Assembly: GCF_000010665.1 (NCBI RefSeq)
Contig: NC_012796.1
Span: forward strand, 3,935,501-3,999,500
Source of the DNA: Solidesulfovibrio magneticus RS-1
Lineage (GTDB): Bacteria > Desulfobacterota > Desulfovibrionia > Desulfovibrionales > Desulfovibrionaceae
Direction: 5' to 3'
Length of the DNA: 64,000 bases
Program-made: the position numbers and the translations under genes
Part shown: positions 43,201-49,319 of the stretch, piece by piece
Numbering within the stretch: the stretch's first letter is position 1
Layout of the letters: each line of letters opens with the position of its first letter
Notes under the pieces: model-generated
The model's database searches: none
Seen by the model: the letters and a program-made list of their open reading frames with translations, nothing else
Told to the model about the DNA's origin: nothing

Positions 43201-43418
43201 TTACGCTGGTGGCCGAACCCTCGGCCGAGTTCTGGTCGCCCACACGCCCCATCGATCGCATGACCATCGAGGCCGTCCTGGACGCCAGAAACCTGCCGTC
43301 CGTGGCCGTGCCGCCGGGCCGCAGCGAACTGTCCCTTTCCGGCGGGCCGGGCAACGACTTCCGGGTCTGGTTTTCCGACCGCACGCCGGGGAAAGAGCGG
43401 GTCTGGCCTGGGGATTAG
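40290..43418 (+). CDS. GT39/ArnT-like membrane glycosyltransferase with large extracytoplasmic C-terminus
   Basis: 1042 aa from ATG 40290; a GTG at 40230 is also possible and neither has a strong ribosome site. Residues ~18-420 contain about ten hydrophobic helices with the GT-C signature WEDDYLNLSRAALPAD and QPPLHYLLLRAALAV. Residues ~430-1042 are soluble and beta-rich, with a discoidin-like end (YPRLYGDAGTKRQC, DRMTIEAVLDARN). GT39-like enzymes transfer sugars from polyprenyl-phosphate donors in the periplasm. The C-terminal domain may bind the acceptor glycan. Much larger than the family's usual ~550 aa. Confidence 0.82.
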   Translation: MQAPSVTPAAASAEPSRRMFWILLAAILALAAGLRLWQLDTPQLWEDDYLNLSRAALPADAIIAVQQRLGPADTIYDFQPPLHYLLLRAALAVQDSVLAARLPSLAAGLASILGLALLGAACAGRRAGLVVALLCTGSLFHVDISRAIKLYATFFCCSVFSMLLLTKAISAPRRRPLLLAGYAAVTAAMLWTGYQGLPILAAQGLWVIALFVGRKAPFDDPDRLSRLAAVALAMAVATAAWLPIAQGPFILQSFLANPGASLTPGLTFGFIADTLGGFFHSSYAASPVTVAGVLILAALGLLTCRNATTLLLILCAAVPAATLLTSRSDLRGIINWRHLIAALPAVTILAGAGASRLGGLFARPLPSRLAPAGALVVAGALAGLVLAGPLSQLGEYARRTLTNDRDFFRSVSRAPGPEAALTFTGWQRNARAFAARWHLGDAMAGPGDFDRPGYRRVLVADQIFAPGQRLRAAPEGALLASWSAAGLQSRLALAGFPSRAPLLLVPDTSGAAGYADDFRDHKAYRDAFSLQNMVADAEVSLLRPVRSSQPAAATWRFDLPPGSPAPKVTAVVEAALYKRHPSLPADSRLVIEASADGATFTPLATLGHDDFLLPDGTPRLEKRRFYEEVPFYQGVVRTARTEVDLTPYLATGSVRLRVRYLPGTSEGLLALAGVTVTGTGLAPVPDGGLAFYAANLARNCASPAYAPNVTFLGPRAMVFAAPDQAGLAETLPGGAVVNAPEALAAFSAANPDTPPAYVLPDAAGKPAVVVADPALGPGRGGAPLSDASPATGLELAGDAPLTVKTLTLDGRINAPVLTVGDARVPVPIAAPDGTVARLTPGGQGLLSFSPDFDPPDFTDRPTAHSLNMEASDSYPGYAGGVRCRAGTDCWFEYVFVSAFPVTELRVMAYPRLYGDAGTKRQCTVSYAADGGPLTTILSAEAEHDEQWNRMFDRRFARVRLPKPANQVTVRFTLVAEPSAEFWSPTRPIDRMTIEAVLDARNLPSVAVPPGRSELSLSGGPGNDFRVWFSDRTPGKERVWPGD

Positions 43419-43456
43419 CGCCGCGCCCCTTAAACAACACGACAGTATTTTTCAAG

Positions 43457-43480
43457 AATAGCCAATGGTTTTAGGCTATT
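43457..43480. terminator. Weak hairpin after the GT39-like gene
   Basis: AATAGCC pairs with GGCTATT across a 10-nt loop in an AT-rich stretch 38 bp after the stop. Confidence 0.35.
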
Positions 43481-43572
43481 GTCCAATACCACCACAGGCT
43501 CTTTTGGATGACGCCGCAGGAGCCGGCGGTTTAGGCGGTCTTGCCATCGCCTGCCGCCGGCGCTACAAGGCG

Positions 43573-43731
43573 GCCGTTGTCCTCAGGGCGGGGTGGAAGT
43601 CCCCACCGGCGGTATCCCGGCTTGGCCGGGGAGCCCGCGAGCGCCCGCGACGCATCCGTGTCGCGGGGTCAGCAGACCTGGTGCGAAGCCAGGGCCGACG
43701 GTCACAGTCCGGAAGGAAGAGGAAAGACGGC
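43573..43731 (+). promoter_or_regulatory. FMN riboswitch (RFN element)
   Basis: The conserved core is complete: CTCAGGGCGGGGTGGAAGTC, CCCACCGGCGGTA, AGCCCGCGAGCGCC, GTCAGCAGACCTGGTGCGA, GCCAGGGCCGACGGTCACAG and TCCGGAAGGAAGAGGAAA. P1 can form between GCCGTTGTCCTC and GAGGAAAGACGGC. An 18-bp palindrome CCGGATGCGCGCATCCGG at 43767-43784, between aptamer and ribB, could be the expression platform. It should lower ribB expression when FMN is abundant. Confidence 0.95.
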
Positions 43732-43842
43732 ATTCCCCGCCGCCGGAGCGTCCGGCGCGTGGCCGGCCGGATGCGCGCATCCGGTCTGGTCGTCTCTTTG
43801 TCCGCCCTGATTCTGGCCCAAACTTTGTTTTCGGAGAAAGCC

Positions 43843-44487
43843 ATGAATCAGCCGTTTTCCAATGTCGATGCCGCCATCGCCCGCACCCGGGCCGCCATCG
43901 AAGCCATGCGCCAGGGCCGGGGCATCCTGGTGGTGGACGATCTGGACCGCGAAAACGAGGGTGACCTCATTTTCGCCGCCGACACCCTCACCGTACCGCA
44001 GATGGCCATGCTCATCCGCGAATGCAGCGGCATCGTCTGCCTGTGCCTGACCGAGGAAAAGGCGCGTCAGCTCGATTTGCCGCCCATGGTCGCGGTCAAC
44101 ACCTGCAAAAACGGCACGGCCTTTACCGTCACCATCGAGGCGGCCAAGGGCGTGACCACCGGCGTTTCCGCCGCCGACCGGGTGACGACGGTCAAGACCG
44201 CCGCCGCCGCAGACGCCAAGCCCTGCGATCTGGCCCGGCCCGGCCACGTGTTTCCGCTTGTTGCCCGCCCGGGCGGGGTGCTCACCCGTCGCGGCCACAC
44301 CGAGGCCACGGTGGACATGTGCCGGCTGGCCGGCCACGGCCCGTGCGGAGTGCTGTGCGAGCTGACCAACCCTGACGGCACCATGGCCAAGGGCGACGAG
44401 ATCGCGGCCTTTGCCGCGACCCATGATTTCCCGCTGGTCAGCGTCGCCGACATCGTGGCTTTCCGCCAGGCCACGGGCGACTATTAG
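43843..44487 (+). CDS. ribB: 3,4-dihydroxy-2-butanone 4-phosphate synthase
   Basis: 214 aa from ATG 43843 behind GGAG; the frame is open further upstream through the riboswitch and that part is not coding. Catalytic and metal residues are in [48 protein letters not shown] and [16 protein letters not shown]. The enzyme makes the four-carbon precursor of riboflavin from ribulose 5-phosphate. It is the stand-alone form without the GTP cyclohydrolase II domain, and no other rib genes are near. Confidence 0.97.
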   Translation: MNQPFSNVDAAIARTRAAIEAMRQGRGILVVDDLDRENEGDLIFAADTLTVPQMAMLIRECSGIVCLCLTEEKARQLDLPPMVAVNTCKNGTAFTVTIEAAKGVTTGVSAADRVTTVKTAAAADAKPCDLARPGHVFPLVARPGGVLTRRGHTEATVDMCRLAGHGPCGVLCELTNPDGTMAKGDEIAAFAATHDFPLVSVADIVAFRQATGDY

Positions 44488-44505
44488 CCGGCCCTCCAAA
44501 CGCCG

Positions 44506-44535
44506 CCGCGCCGGGGGAACCCTCCCCCGGCGCGG
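44506..44535. terminator. Terminator hairpin after ribB
   Basis: CCGCGCCGGGGGA-ACCC-TCCCCCGGCGCGG, a 13-bp perfect stem 19 bp after the ribB stop, followed by TCTTCCCCT. Confidence 0.7.
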
Positions 44536-44562
44536 TCTTCCCCTGGCGCGTCCATCGGCGAC

Positions 44563-45246
44563 ATGATACGCGTTCTGGCCATGGCCGACGCGACAGCCGA
44601 TACCCCCGCCGCCCGCCGCGCCAAGCGTCGGTTCCTGGCCCGGCGGCGCTGCCTGCGGGCGCTGCGCCGCACCTTGGCGTTCATCGTCGTGGTCACGCCT
44701 TTTTGCTATTTCGGCTTCCTGCTCTGCTGCCACATGCCGCCGGAATGGCAGCGCGGCCTGCCCGACCTGATCCTTCTTTACGAATGGTGGATGTTTTTCC
44801 GCAACGCTTTTACGCTGTTGCGAAACATCTGGTTCACACCGCTCCTGGCCGTCCTGCCCCTGCTCGTCAACCTGGTCTTTATCGTTGCCTACCCCCCAGG
44901 CCAGGCCTGGAAAATCCGTCGCGACACCTACTTCAACCAGTTCCTGCCTGACCGCCTGGCCGTGATCAAACACATTGAGAACGGCGATTTTCCGGGATTT
45001 ACGCCCCGGGAAGGCAACGTTGCCTTGCCAGAAGCTTATGCGCATACATCACTTCCATTTGGGCGTGTCTCCTACACCCGGGGAGACAATGGCTACACCA
45101 TATTTTTTTATACTTCCTGGAACGTTCTGGAAGCATACCAAGGATTTGCCTTTAATAAAGAATATAGCAAAGACCATTCTCCTCCCCAGGAAGCCTACAA
45201 ATACATGGAGTTCATGACGCCGCAGTGGTACTATATTGAATACTGA
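44563..45246 (+). CDS. Two-TM protein of tandem paralogue array, copy 1
   Basis: 227 aa, no recognised family. A basic N-terminus (RRAKRRFLARRRCLRALRR) precedes TM1 (FIVVVTPFCYFGFLLCC). A short segment with FFRNAF leads to TM2 (PLLAVLPLLVNLVFIVAY), and an extracytoplasmic C-terminal domain of ~110 residues follows. The C-domain keeps the family positions YFNQFLPDR, LPEAYAHTSLP and a final aromatic segment (TPQWYYIEY). The first ~125 bp are nearly identical to those of copy 2, while the rest has diverged. G+C falls clearly toward the 3' end. The start could also be ATG 44581. Membrane topology is predicted as both termini out or the C-terminal domain periplasmic. Confidence 0.75.
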   Translation: MIRVLAMADATADTPAARRAKRRFLARRRCLRALRRTLAFIVVVTPFCYFGFLLCCHMPPEWQRGLPDLILLYEWWMFFRNAFTLLRNIWFTPLLAVLPLLVNLVFIVAYPPGQAWKIRRDTYFNQFLPDRLAVIKHIENGDFPGFTPREGNVALPEAYAHTSLPFGRVSYTRGDNGYTIFFYTSWNVLEAYQGFAFNKEYSKDHSPPQEAYKYMEFMTPQWYYIEY

Positions 45247-45323
45247 CTCCACAGATTGCACACTTGGCATATTGTAGGTCATGAGAGACTGACGCCGCCG
45301 CCCCTGGCGCGTCCATCGGCGAC

Positions 45324-46004
45324 ATGATACGCGTCCTGACCATGGCCAACGCGACAGCCGATATACCCGCCGCCCGCCGCGCCAAGCGGCAGTTCCTGGC
45401 CCGGCGGCGTTGCCTGCGGGCATTGCGAACGACGCTGGCCTCGCTGCTGCTCTATGAGCCGTTCGCCTATTGCGGGCTTGTACTATCCTGCCATGCGCCT
45501 TTTGACCTCGGCAACTTCGCCTGGGCCAACGCCACGGCCTTTCTGGTTCTGGCGTTCCTGCGTTCCCTGGTTGTCTGCATCAGGGAAATGCGACATGCGC
45601 CGCTGCTCGCCATGCTGCCAATGCTCATTTACCTGACGCTGGCAATCGCGACACGCCATGCCGATCCCTGGCGGTATAATCTTGATTACTATTTTCGACA
45701 GTTTTACGCGGATAGACTGGACGTCATAAAACGCGTCCAATCGGGTGAACTGCCCGACTACACCCTCGACGTCGGCATCGAGAAGCTCCCGCCAGCGCTT
45801 GCCCACACCTCCTATCCGTCCGGAAACATCGGCTACACCAACGACGAGGACGGCCTCACGCTCTATTTCTTTGCCGATGGCCAACCGCCATCCAAGGCAC
45901 GGTTTGTCTACAATGAGAAGTTCACCCCAGAGAACATCACTTATGACGACGGAACGCACAAGTCCATCAGCATGGGGCCAGGATGGGCGCTTCTCGAATA
46001 TTAG
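45324..46004 (+). CDS. Two-TM protein of tandem paralogue array, copy 2
   Basis: 226 aa. The N-terminal ~40 residues match copy 1 almost exactly (ARRAKRQFLARRRCLRALR), and the upstream CCCCTGGCGCGTCCATCGGC stretch is shared as well. TM1 is LLLYEPFAYCGLVLSCHAP and TM2 is PLLAMLPMLIYLTLAIAT. The C-domain carries YYFRQFYADRLDVIKRVQSG, LPPALAHTSYPSG and ends GPGWALLEY. Function unknown. The intergenic gap to copy 1 is 77 bp, with no clear terminator. Confidence 0.75.
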   Translation: MIRVLTMANATADIPAARRAKRQFLARRRCLRALRTTLASLLLYEPFAYCGLVLSCHAPFDLGNFAWANATAFLVLAFLRSLVVCIREMRHAPLLAMLPMLIYLTLAIATRHADPWRYNLDYYFRQFYADRLDVIKRVQSGELPDYTLDVGIEKLPPALAHTSYPSGNIGYTNDEDGLTLYFFADGQPPSKARFVYNEKFTPENITYDDGTHKSISMGPGWALLEY

Positions 46005-46017
46005 GAAACATTCCTCA

Positions 46018-46140
46018 ATCCAGCGATTTGAGTATATTCTTCACAACGTCCCTGGTCACGCCATACCCTTTTACCATCGCGTCATGCACAAGCGTCCGCT
46101 TGTGTCCAAAGTTCCTATCCTTAAAATACAGAACTGACGC
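46018..46140 (-). pseudogene. Possible gene remnant on the minus strand (uncertain)
   Basis: Between copies 2 and 3 the minus strand reads LYFKDRNFGHKRTLVHDAMV, then KGYGVTRDVVKNILKSLD and a stop. The residue composition looks more protein-like than the local shadow frames. I do not recognise it, and it continues into copy 3's start as improbable sequence, so it would be a 3' fragment. The plus strand is also open here (ending KVPILKIQN). Both readings are weak; the region is AT-rich. Confidence 0.3.
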
Positions 46141-46145
46141 CCGGG

Positions 46146-46814
46146 GTGCCATTGACAACGAACGCGAAAACAACCTCCCGGAAGCACGCCGCATTCCTGG
46201 CCCGCCGGCGCTGCCTGCGGGCGTTGCGGGCAACGCTGGCCTTTGTCACGCTTGCCGCCCCCTTTTTCGCCAGCGGGCTGGTGCTGACCTGCCGCATGCC
46301 GCAACAGACGCAGCGCCTCATCGCCGAAGGCGCGACGTGGTACTTCTTCTGGCTCTTCTTCAGGAACGTCGGAACCGGCATCAAACACTTTCGCCGCGCC
46401 CCGCTCCTGTCCCTGCTGCCCATTGTCGTGTATATTTCCTCGCTAGCCTTCTTGTTGTCGGGGGTACTCTGGAAGCTCAACTACACATCCTATTTCAAGC
46501 AGTTCTACGCCGAGAGAATGCATATCGTCGATCTCTTGCAAAATGGCGTCCTGTCCTGTTCCGACAAGACGCCAGAAGCCGTCACGCTGCCGCCAGCGCT
46601 TGGCCACATTGTGCCCATGGACTATCCTGTCTTGTGTTCAAGAAGCGCATCCGGCTATCGTGTGGAATTTGTCATAGAGATTGAGACATCGTCGCGCAGC
46701 AGCTTCGTGTACGCCCCGCCGCAGGACATGGACACGCCGCCGCCGGGAACCAGCCTGCTGCAAATAGAGCCTCTGGCCCCAATGTGGGCCTTGGCGTGCT
46801 ACTGGCGGGACTGA
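46146..46814 (+). CDS. Two-TM protein of tandem paralogue array, copy 3
   Basis: 222 aa from GTG 46146. It shares the FLARRRCLRALRATLAF core but has a different first ~14 residues. TM1 is TLAAPFFASGLVLTC. A WYFFWLFFRN segment precedes TM2 (PLLSLLPIVVYISSLAFL). The C-domain has YFKQFYAERMHIVDLLQNG, LPPALGHIVP and ends EPLAPMWALACYWRD. More diverged than copies 1 and 2. Function unknown; the tandem arrangement and conserved membrane anchor with variable exposed domain suggest diversifying selection or partner-specific recognition. Confidence 0.75.
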   Translation: MPLTTNAKTTSRKHAAFLARRRCLRALRATLAFVTLAAPFFASGLVLTCRMPQQTQRLIAEGATWYFFWLFFRNVGTGIKHFRRAPLLSLLPIVVYISSLAFLLSGVLWKLNYTSYFKQFYAERMHIVDLLQNGVLSCSDKTPEAVTLPPALGHIVPMDYPVLCSRSASGYRVEFVIEIETSSRSSFVYAPPQDMDTPPPGTSLLQIEPLAPMWALACYWRD

Positions 46815-46815
46815 C

Positions 46816-46893
46816 GCCGCCCCGCCGTCGGACAACCCGCGTCTGGAGATCCTGCGGCTGGCCCCGCTGTGGGCCGTGCTCTCCTACGGCTAG
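46816..46893 (+). pseudogene. C-terminal tail of a fourth paralogue
   Basis: Immediately after copy 3's stop, in another frame, 25 codons and a TAG encode AAPPSDNPRLEILRLAPLWA then VLSYG. It aligns with copy 3's end (PPPGTSLLQIEPLAPMWALA). No start or transmembrane region is present, so it is a truncated remnant of a paralogue. It ends exactly where the terminal inverted repeat of a small element begins. Confidence 0.65.
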
Positions 46894-46993
46894 TGTCGCG
46901 TCCACGATAAGCACATCGCGCATTTCGCAGAAAAAAGACTAAAATCATTAATTTTTCTTAAAAAACTCTCGTATTTGTTAAGGGACGCGACAC
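46893..46993. mobile_element. 101-bp element with 11-bp terminal inverted repeats (MITE-like)
   Basis: Left end GTGTCGCGTCC (46893-46903) and right end GGACGCGACAC (46983-46993) are perfect inverted repeats. The interior is strongly AT-rich (AAAAAAGACTAAAATCATTA) in a GC-rich genome and has no coding capacity. No clear target-site duplication was found. Such ends resemble those of insertion sequences, and the element could be a deletion derivative mobilised in trans. The left end overlaps the stop codon of the fourth-paralogue tail. Confidence 0.65.
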
Positions 46994-47080
46994 GGGGACG
47001 CCCCGCAACCAGCCCACAGCGCCAAAACGCGCCATGCTCCCGGCCTTGCCTATTTCCCGGCCCTGGCCTACAGCCAAAGC

Positions 47081-48343
47081 ATGGATATTCCTGCCAAGGA
47101 CGCCATCGCCGCCGCCAACCGGCGCTACAAACGCAGTCTGACCCTGCGCTACCTCATCGCCCTGGCCCTGGCCGCCGTCCTGGCCCTTTGCTCCTATCTG
47201 CTTTTTCGCCACATCATGGCCGCCGTGGACCGCGCCGCCGCCGTCACCGCCGTGTCCGGCTCCCAGCGCCTGCTTACCCAACGCGTACTGGCCCAGTGTC
47301 TGCTCCTGGCCGCCGCCGACGACGACGAAACCCGGCGCGACATCAAGGCCCGGCTGGGGCAAGCCCTTTCCGCCCTGCAGGTCAACCACCAGCGCCTGCT
47401 GGCCGACCTCGACGATCCCGCCTCCCTGGCCGCCGCCGCCCCGGACCTGCGTGACATCTACTTCAAGCCGCCCTATGACCTGGACAAGGGGATGCGCCTT
47501 TTCCTCAAAAACGCCCGGGCCTTCGCCACCTCCGAAGCGGCCCGGCCGTCCCTGTCCGACGAGGCGTTCCTCAATCTGCTGGCTTACGGCGAAAACGAAT
47601 TGCTGCGCGACCTCGGCTTTGTCATCCAGCGTTACCAGCAGTTGGCCATGTCGCGGCTGACGGTGCTGCGCCGGCTGGAAAGCGGGGCCGCCCTGGGCAT
47701 GATGGCCGTTTTGGCCGCGTCGGGACTGTTTATTTTCCGGCCCATGGTGCGCCGCATCTGCGCCGACCGGGAACGTCTGCAGGGAGCCAATGACGCCCTG
47801 GCCGAACTGGCCGTCACCGACCAGCTGACCGGAGCCTACAACCGGCTCAAATTCAATGAGGTGATGCACACCCAGGTGGCCCGGTCCGCCCGCTACGGCG
47901 AGGCCCTGTCCGTGGTCATGTTCGACATCGACCATTTCAAGGTGGTCAACGACACCTACGGCCACGGGGCCGGCGACGACATGTTGCGGGAGCTGGCCCG
48001 GCGGGTGATCGAGGCCACGCGCGGCGTGGACTGGCTGTTTCGCTACGGCGGCGAGGAATTCGTGGTGGCCGCGCCCCACACGGCCCTGGGCAACGCCGCG
48101 CTTTTGGCCGAAAAGCTGCGGCTCATCGTGGCCGGCAAGCCTTTTCCCCACGGCATCGCCGGCAGCATCAGCCTGGGCGTGGCCGAGCTCAAGCCCGGGG
48201 AATCGGTGGAAGAACTCATGGCCCGGGTGGACGCGGCCCTGTACACGGCCAAGAATGCCGGCCGAAACCGCGTGGCCGTGGCCGGCTGCGCCTCGGAAAA
48301 CGACACCCAATGCCCCCTGCCTGAACCCCTGCCGACCAGCTAA
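47081..48343 (+). CDS. Membrane-bound diguanylate cyclase with PilJ-type sensor
   Basis: 420 aa. TM1 (LRYLIALALAAVLALCSYLL) and TM2 (~203-218) flank a periplasmic helical domain that begins SGSQRLLTQRVLAQCLLLAA, a type-IV-pili-chemoreceptor N-terminal (PilJ) signature. The GGDEF domain (~240-400) has YGGEEF at 321-326 and an intact I-site, RGVD, five residues before it, so product inhibition is expected. It synthesises c-di-GMP. The copy-2 repeat follows the stop by 2 bp. Confidence 0.93.
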   Translation: MDIPAKDAIAAANRRYKRSLTLRYLIALALAAVLALCSYLLFRHIMAAVDRAAAVTAVSGSQRLLTQRVLAQCLLLAAADDDETRRDIKARLGQALSALQVNHQRLLADLDDPASLAAAAPDLRDIYFKPPYDLDKGMRLFLKNARAFATSEAARPSLSDEAFLNLLAYGENELLRDLGFVIQRYQQLAMSRLTVLRRLESGAALGMMAVLAASGLFIFRPMVRRICADRERLQGANDALAELAVTDQLTGAYNRLKFNEVMHTQVARSARYGEALSVVMFDIDHFKVVNDTYGHGAGDDMLRELARRVIEATRGVDWLFRYGGEEFVVAAPHTALGNAALLAEKLRLIVAGKPFPHGIAGSISLGVAELKPGESVEELMARVDAALYTAKNAGRNRVAVAGCASENDTQCPLPEPLPTS

Positions 48344-48345
48344 TG

Positions 48346-48443
48346 CCAATTCTCTTGCTAAAGCGAAACCACAGGACAAATGAAGCGTTGATATGATTGG
48401 ATATTGATAAAACATAACTGTCGTTATATTTTATCATAGGCAT
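48346..48443. repeat. 97-bp AT-rich dispersed repeat, copy 2, with hairpin
   Basis: Matches 6038-6134. The hairpin (48405-48436) is GATAAAACATAAC-TGTC-GTTATATTTTATC with one C-A mismatch that reads as a wobble on the minus strand. Relative to copy 1 two base pairs differ on both arms together (C-G to A-T and T-A to G-C). Located between convergent genes. Confidence 0.8.
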
Positions 48444-48444
48444 A

Positions 48445-48499
48445 CCCCCCTTTCAGGGAGGGTCCGGGAGGGGGTTACCCCCTCCCGGCCGCCGGAGGC
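48445..48499. repeat. GC-rich hairpin repeat overlapping the hcpR 3' end (reverse orientation)
   Basis: GGGAGGGGG-TTA-CCCCCTCCC followed by GGCCGCCGGAGGC. It contributes the last codons (MPPAAGRG) and the TAA stop of the minus-strand regulator. Confidence 0.85.
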
Positions 48500-49203
48500 A
48501 TCTTCTCCCCAAACGCCGCCCCCGCCGACGCCGTAGGCGCGCCGGCCAGGGCTTCCAGGCGGGCGGCATCGAGAATCTCCACCGCGCTGCCGGTCAGGCT
48601 GATGAGTCCCTCGTCCACGAAGCGGCGCAGCACCCGGGAAAGCGTTTCAGGGATGGTGCCGAGGTAGGCGGCCAGCTGGCCCTTGGGCAGGTCGAGGGGC
48701 AGCACGCGTTTTTTGCTTTGCGCGCCAAGGAGCAGCAAATGGGAGGCCAGGCGCGCCGGCACTTCGCGAAGGCTCAAGTCTTCGAGCTTTCGCACCAGCT
48801 GGCGCAGGCGGATGGAGAGCAGGCCCAGCATGGTCAGCGCCAGGTCCGGGTCGTCGGCCAACAGTTTGCGGAAGCGTTCGCGCGGGAAAAAGAGATAATC
48901 GCCCTCTTCCATGGCCTGGGCGTTGGCCGGATAGACGCCGCCGGCAAAGACCGCCACCTCGGCGAACACCTCGCCCGGGCCGAACACGTGGATGATGTGC
49001 TCCTTGCCGGCCAGCGAGGTCTGGTAGATACGCACCTTGCCCGAGGCCACGGAGAAAAACCCCTCGGCCGGATCGCCGGAGAAAAAAATGTCCTGCCCCC
49101 GCCCGTAGCGCCGCACCTCGGCCACGGCGGCCAGGGCGGCCAGCTCCTTGGGACCAAGCCCGGAAAACAGACTGATGTCGGCCACGGCCTGGATGGTGTC
49201 CAC
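48475..49203 (-). CDS. hcpR: CRP/FNR-family regulator, HcpR type
   Basis: 242 aa from GTG 49203 behind GGGAGGAA; a longer in-frame reading starting with MTYVKRRQQ passes through that site and is rejected. The cNMP-like sensor domain (~1-125) contains FFSGDPAEGFFSVASGKVRI and FGPGEVFAEVAVFAGG. The HTH (~165-215) has LPKGQLAAYLGTIPETLSRV and LRRFVDEGLISLTG. FNR-type cysteines for a 4Fe-4S cluster are absent. Desulfovibrio HcpR activates hcp under nitrosative stress; TTGAC-N4-GTCAA palindromes occur here at its own promoter and at hcp. The last eight residues come from a GC-rich repeat. Confidence 0.85.
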   Translation of the reverse strand: MDTIQAVADISLFSGLGPKELAALAAVAEVRRYGRGQDIFFSGDPAEGFFSVASGKVRIYQTSLAGKEHIIHVFGPGEVFAEVAVFAGGVYPANAQAMEEGDYLFFPRERFRKLLADDPDLALTMLGLLSIRLRQLVRKLEDLSLREVPARLASHLLLLGAQSKKRVLPLDLPKGQLAAYLGTIPETLSRVLRRFVDEGLISLTGSAVEILDAARLEALAGAPTASAGAAFGEKMPPAAGRG

Positions 49204-49227
49204 GACTGTTCCTCCCTGTTGACGCCG

Positions 49228-49243
49228 CTTGACGTAAGTCAAG
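49228..49243. promoter_or_regulatory. HcpR-type operator in the hcpR / Fe-S divergent spacer
   Basis: CTTGAC-GTAA-GTCAAG, a perfect palindrome 25 bp from the hcpR start and 77 bp from the start of the divergent Fe-S gene. The TTGAC-N4-GTCAA form fits the HcpR consensus and would permit autoregulation and control of both directions. Confidence 0.75.
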
Positions 49244-49319
49244 GCGCGGCCGGGCGACCCCTGTCACCCTGGCCGAACCCTCTTCCCTTAAACGGTAAAA
49301 AACCGCCAAAGGATGCGCC

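Noticed and set aside
43465-43842. In-frame upstream extension of ribB
   Set aside because: This extension is the FMN riboswitch; the RibB family start and ribosome site are at 43843.
45745-46137. Plus-strand 130-aa frame overlapping the end of copy 2
   Set aside because: It runs out of frame through the conserved C-domain of copy 2; only its last ~40 residues lie in the spacer and are treated as ambiguous.
46893-46993. Rho-independent terminator for copy 3
   Set aside because: The arms are ~80 bp apart around an AT-rich interior; the geometry suits terminal inverted repeats of an element more than a terminator.
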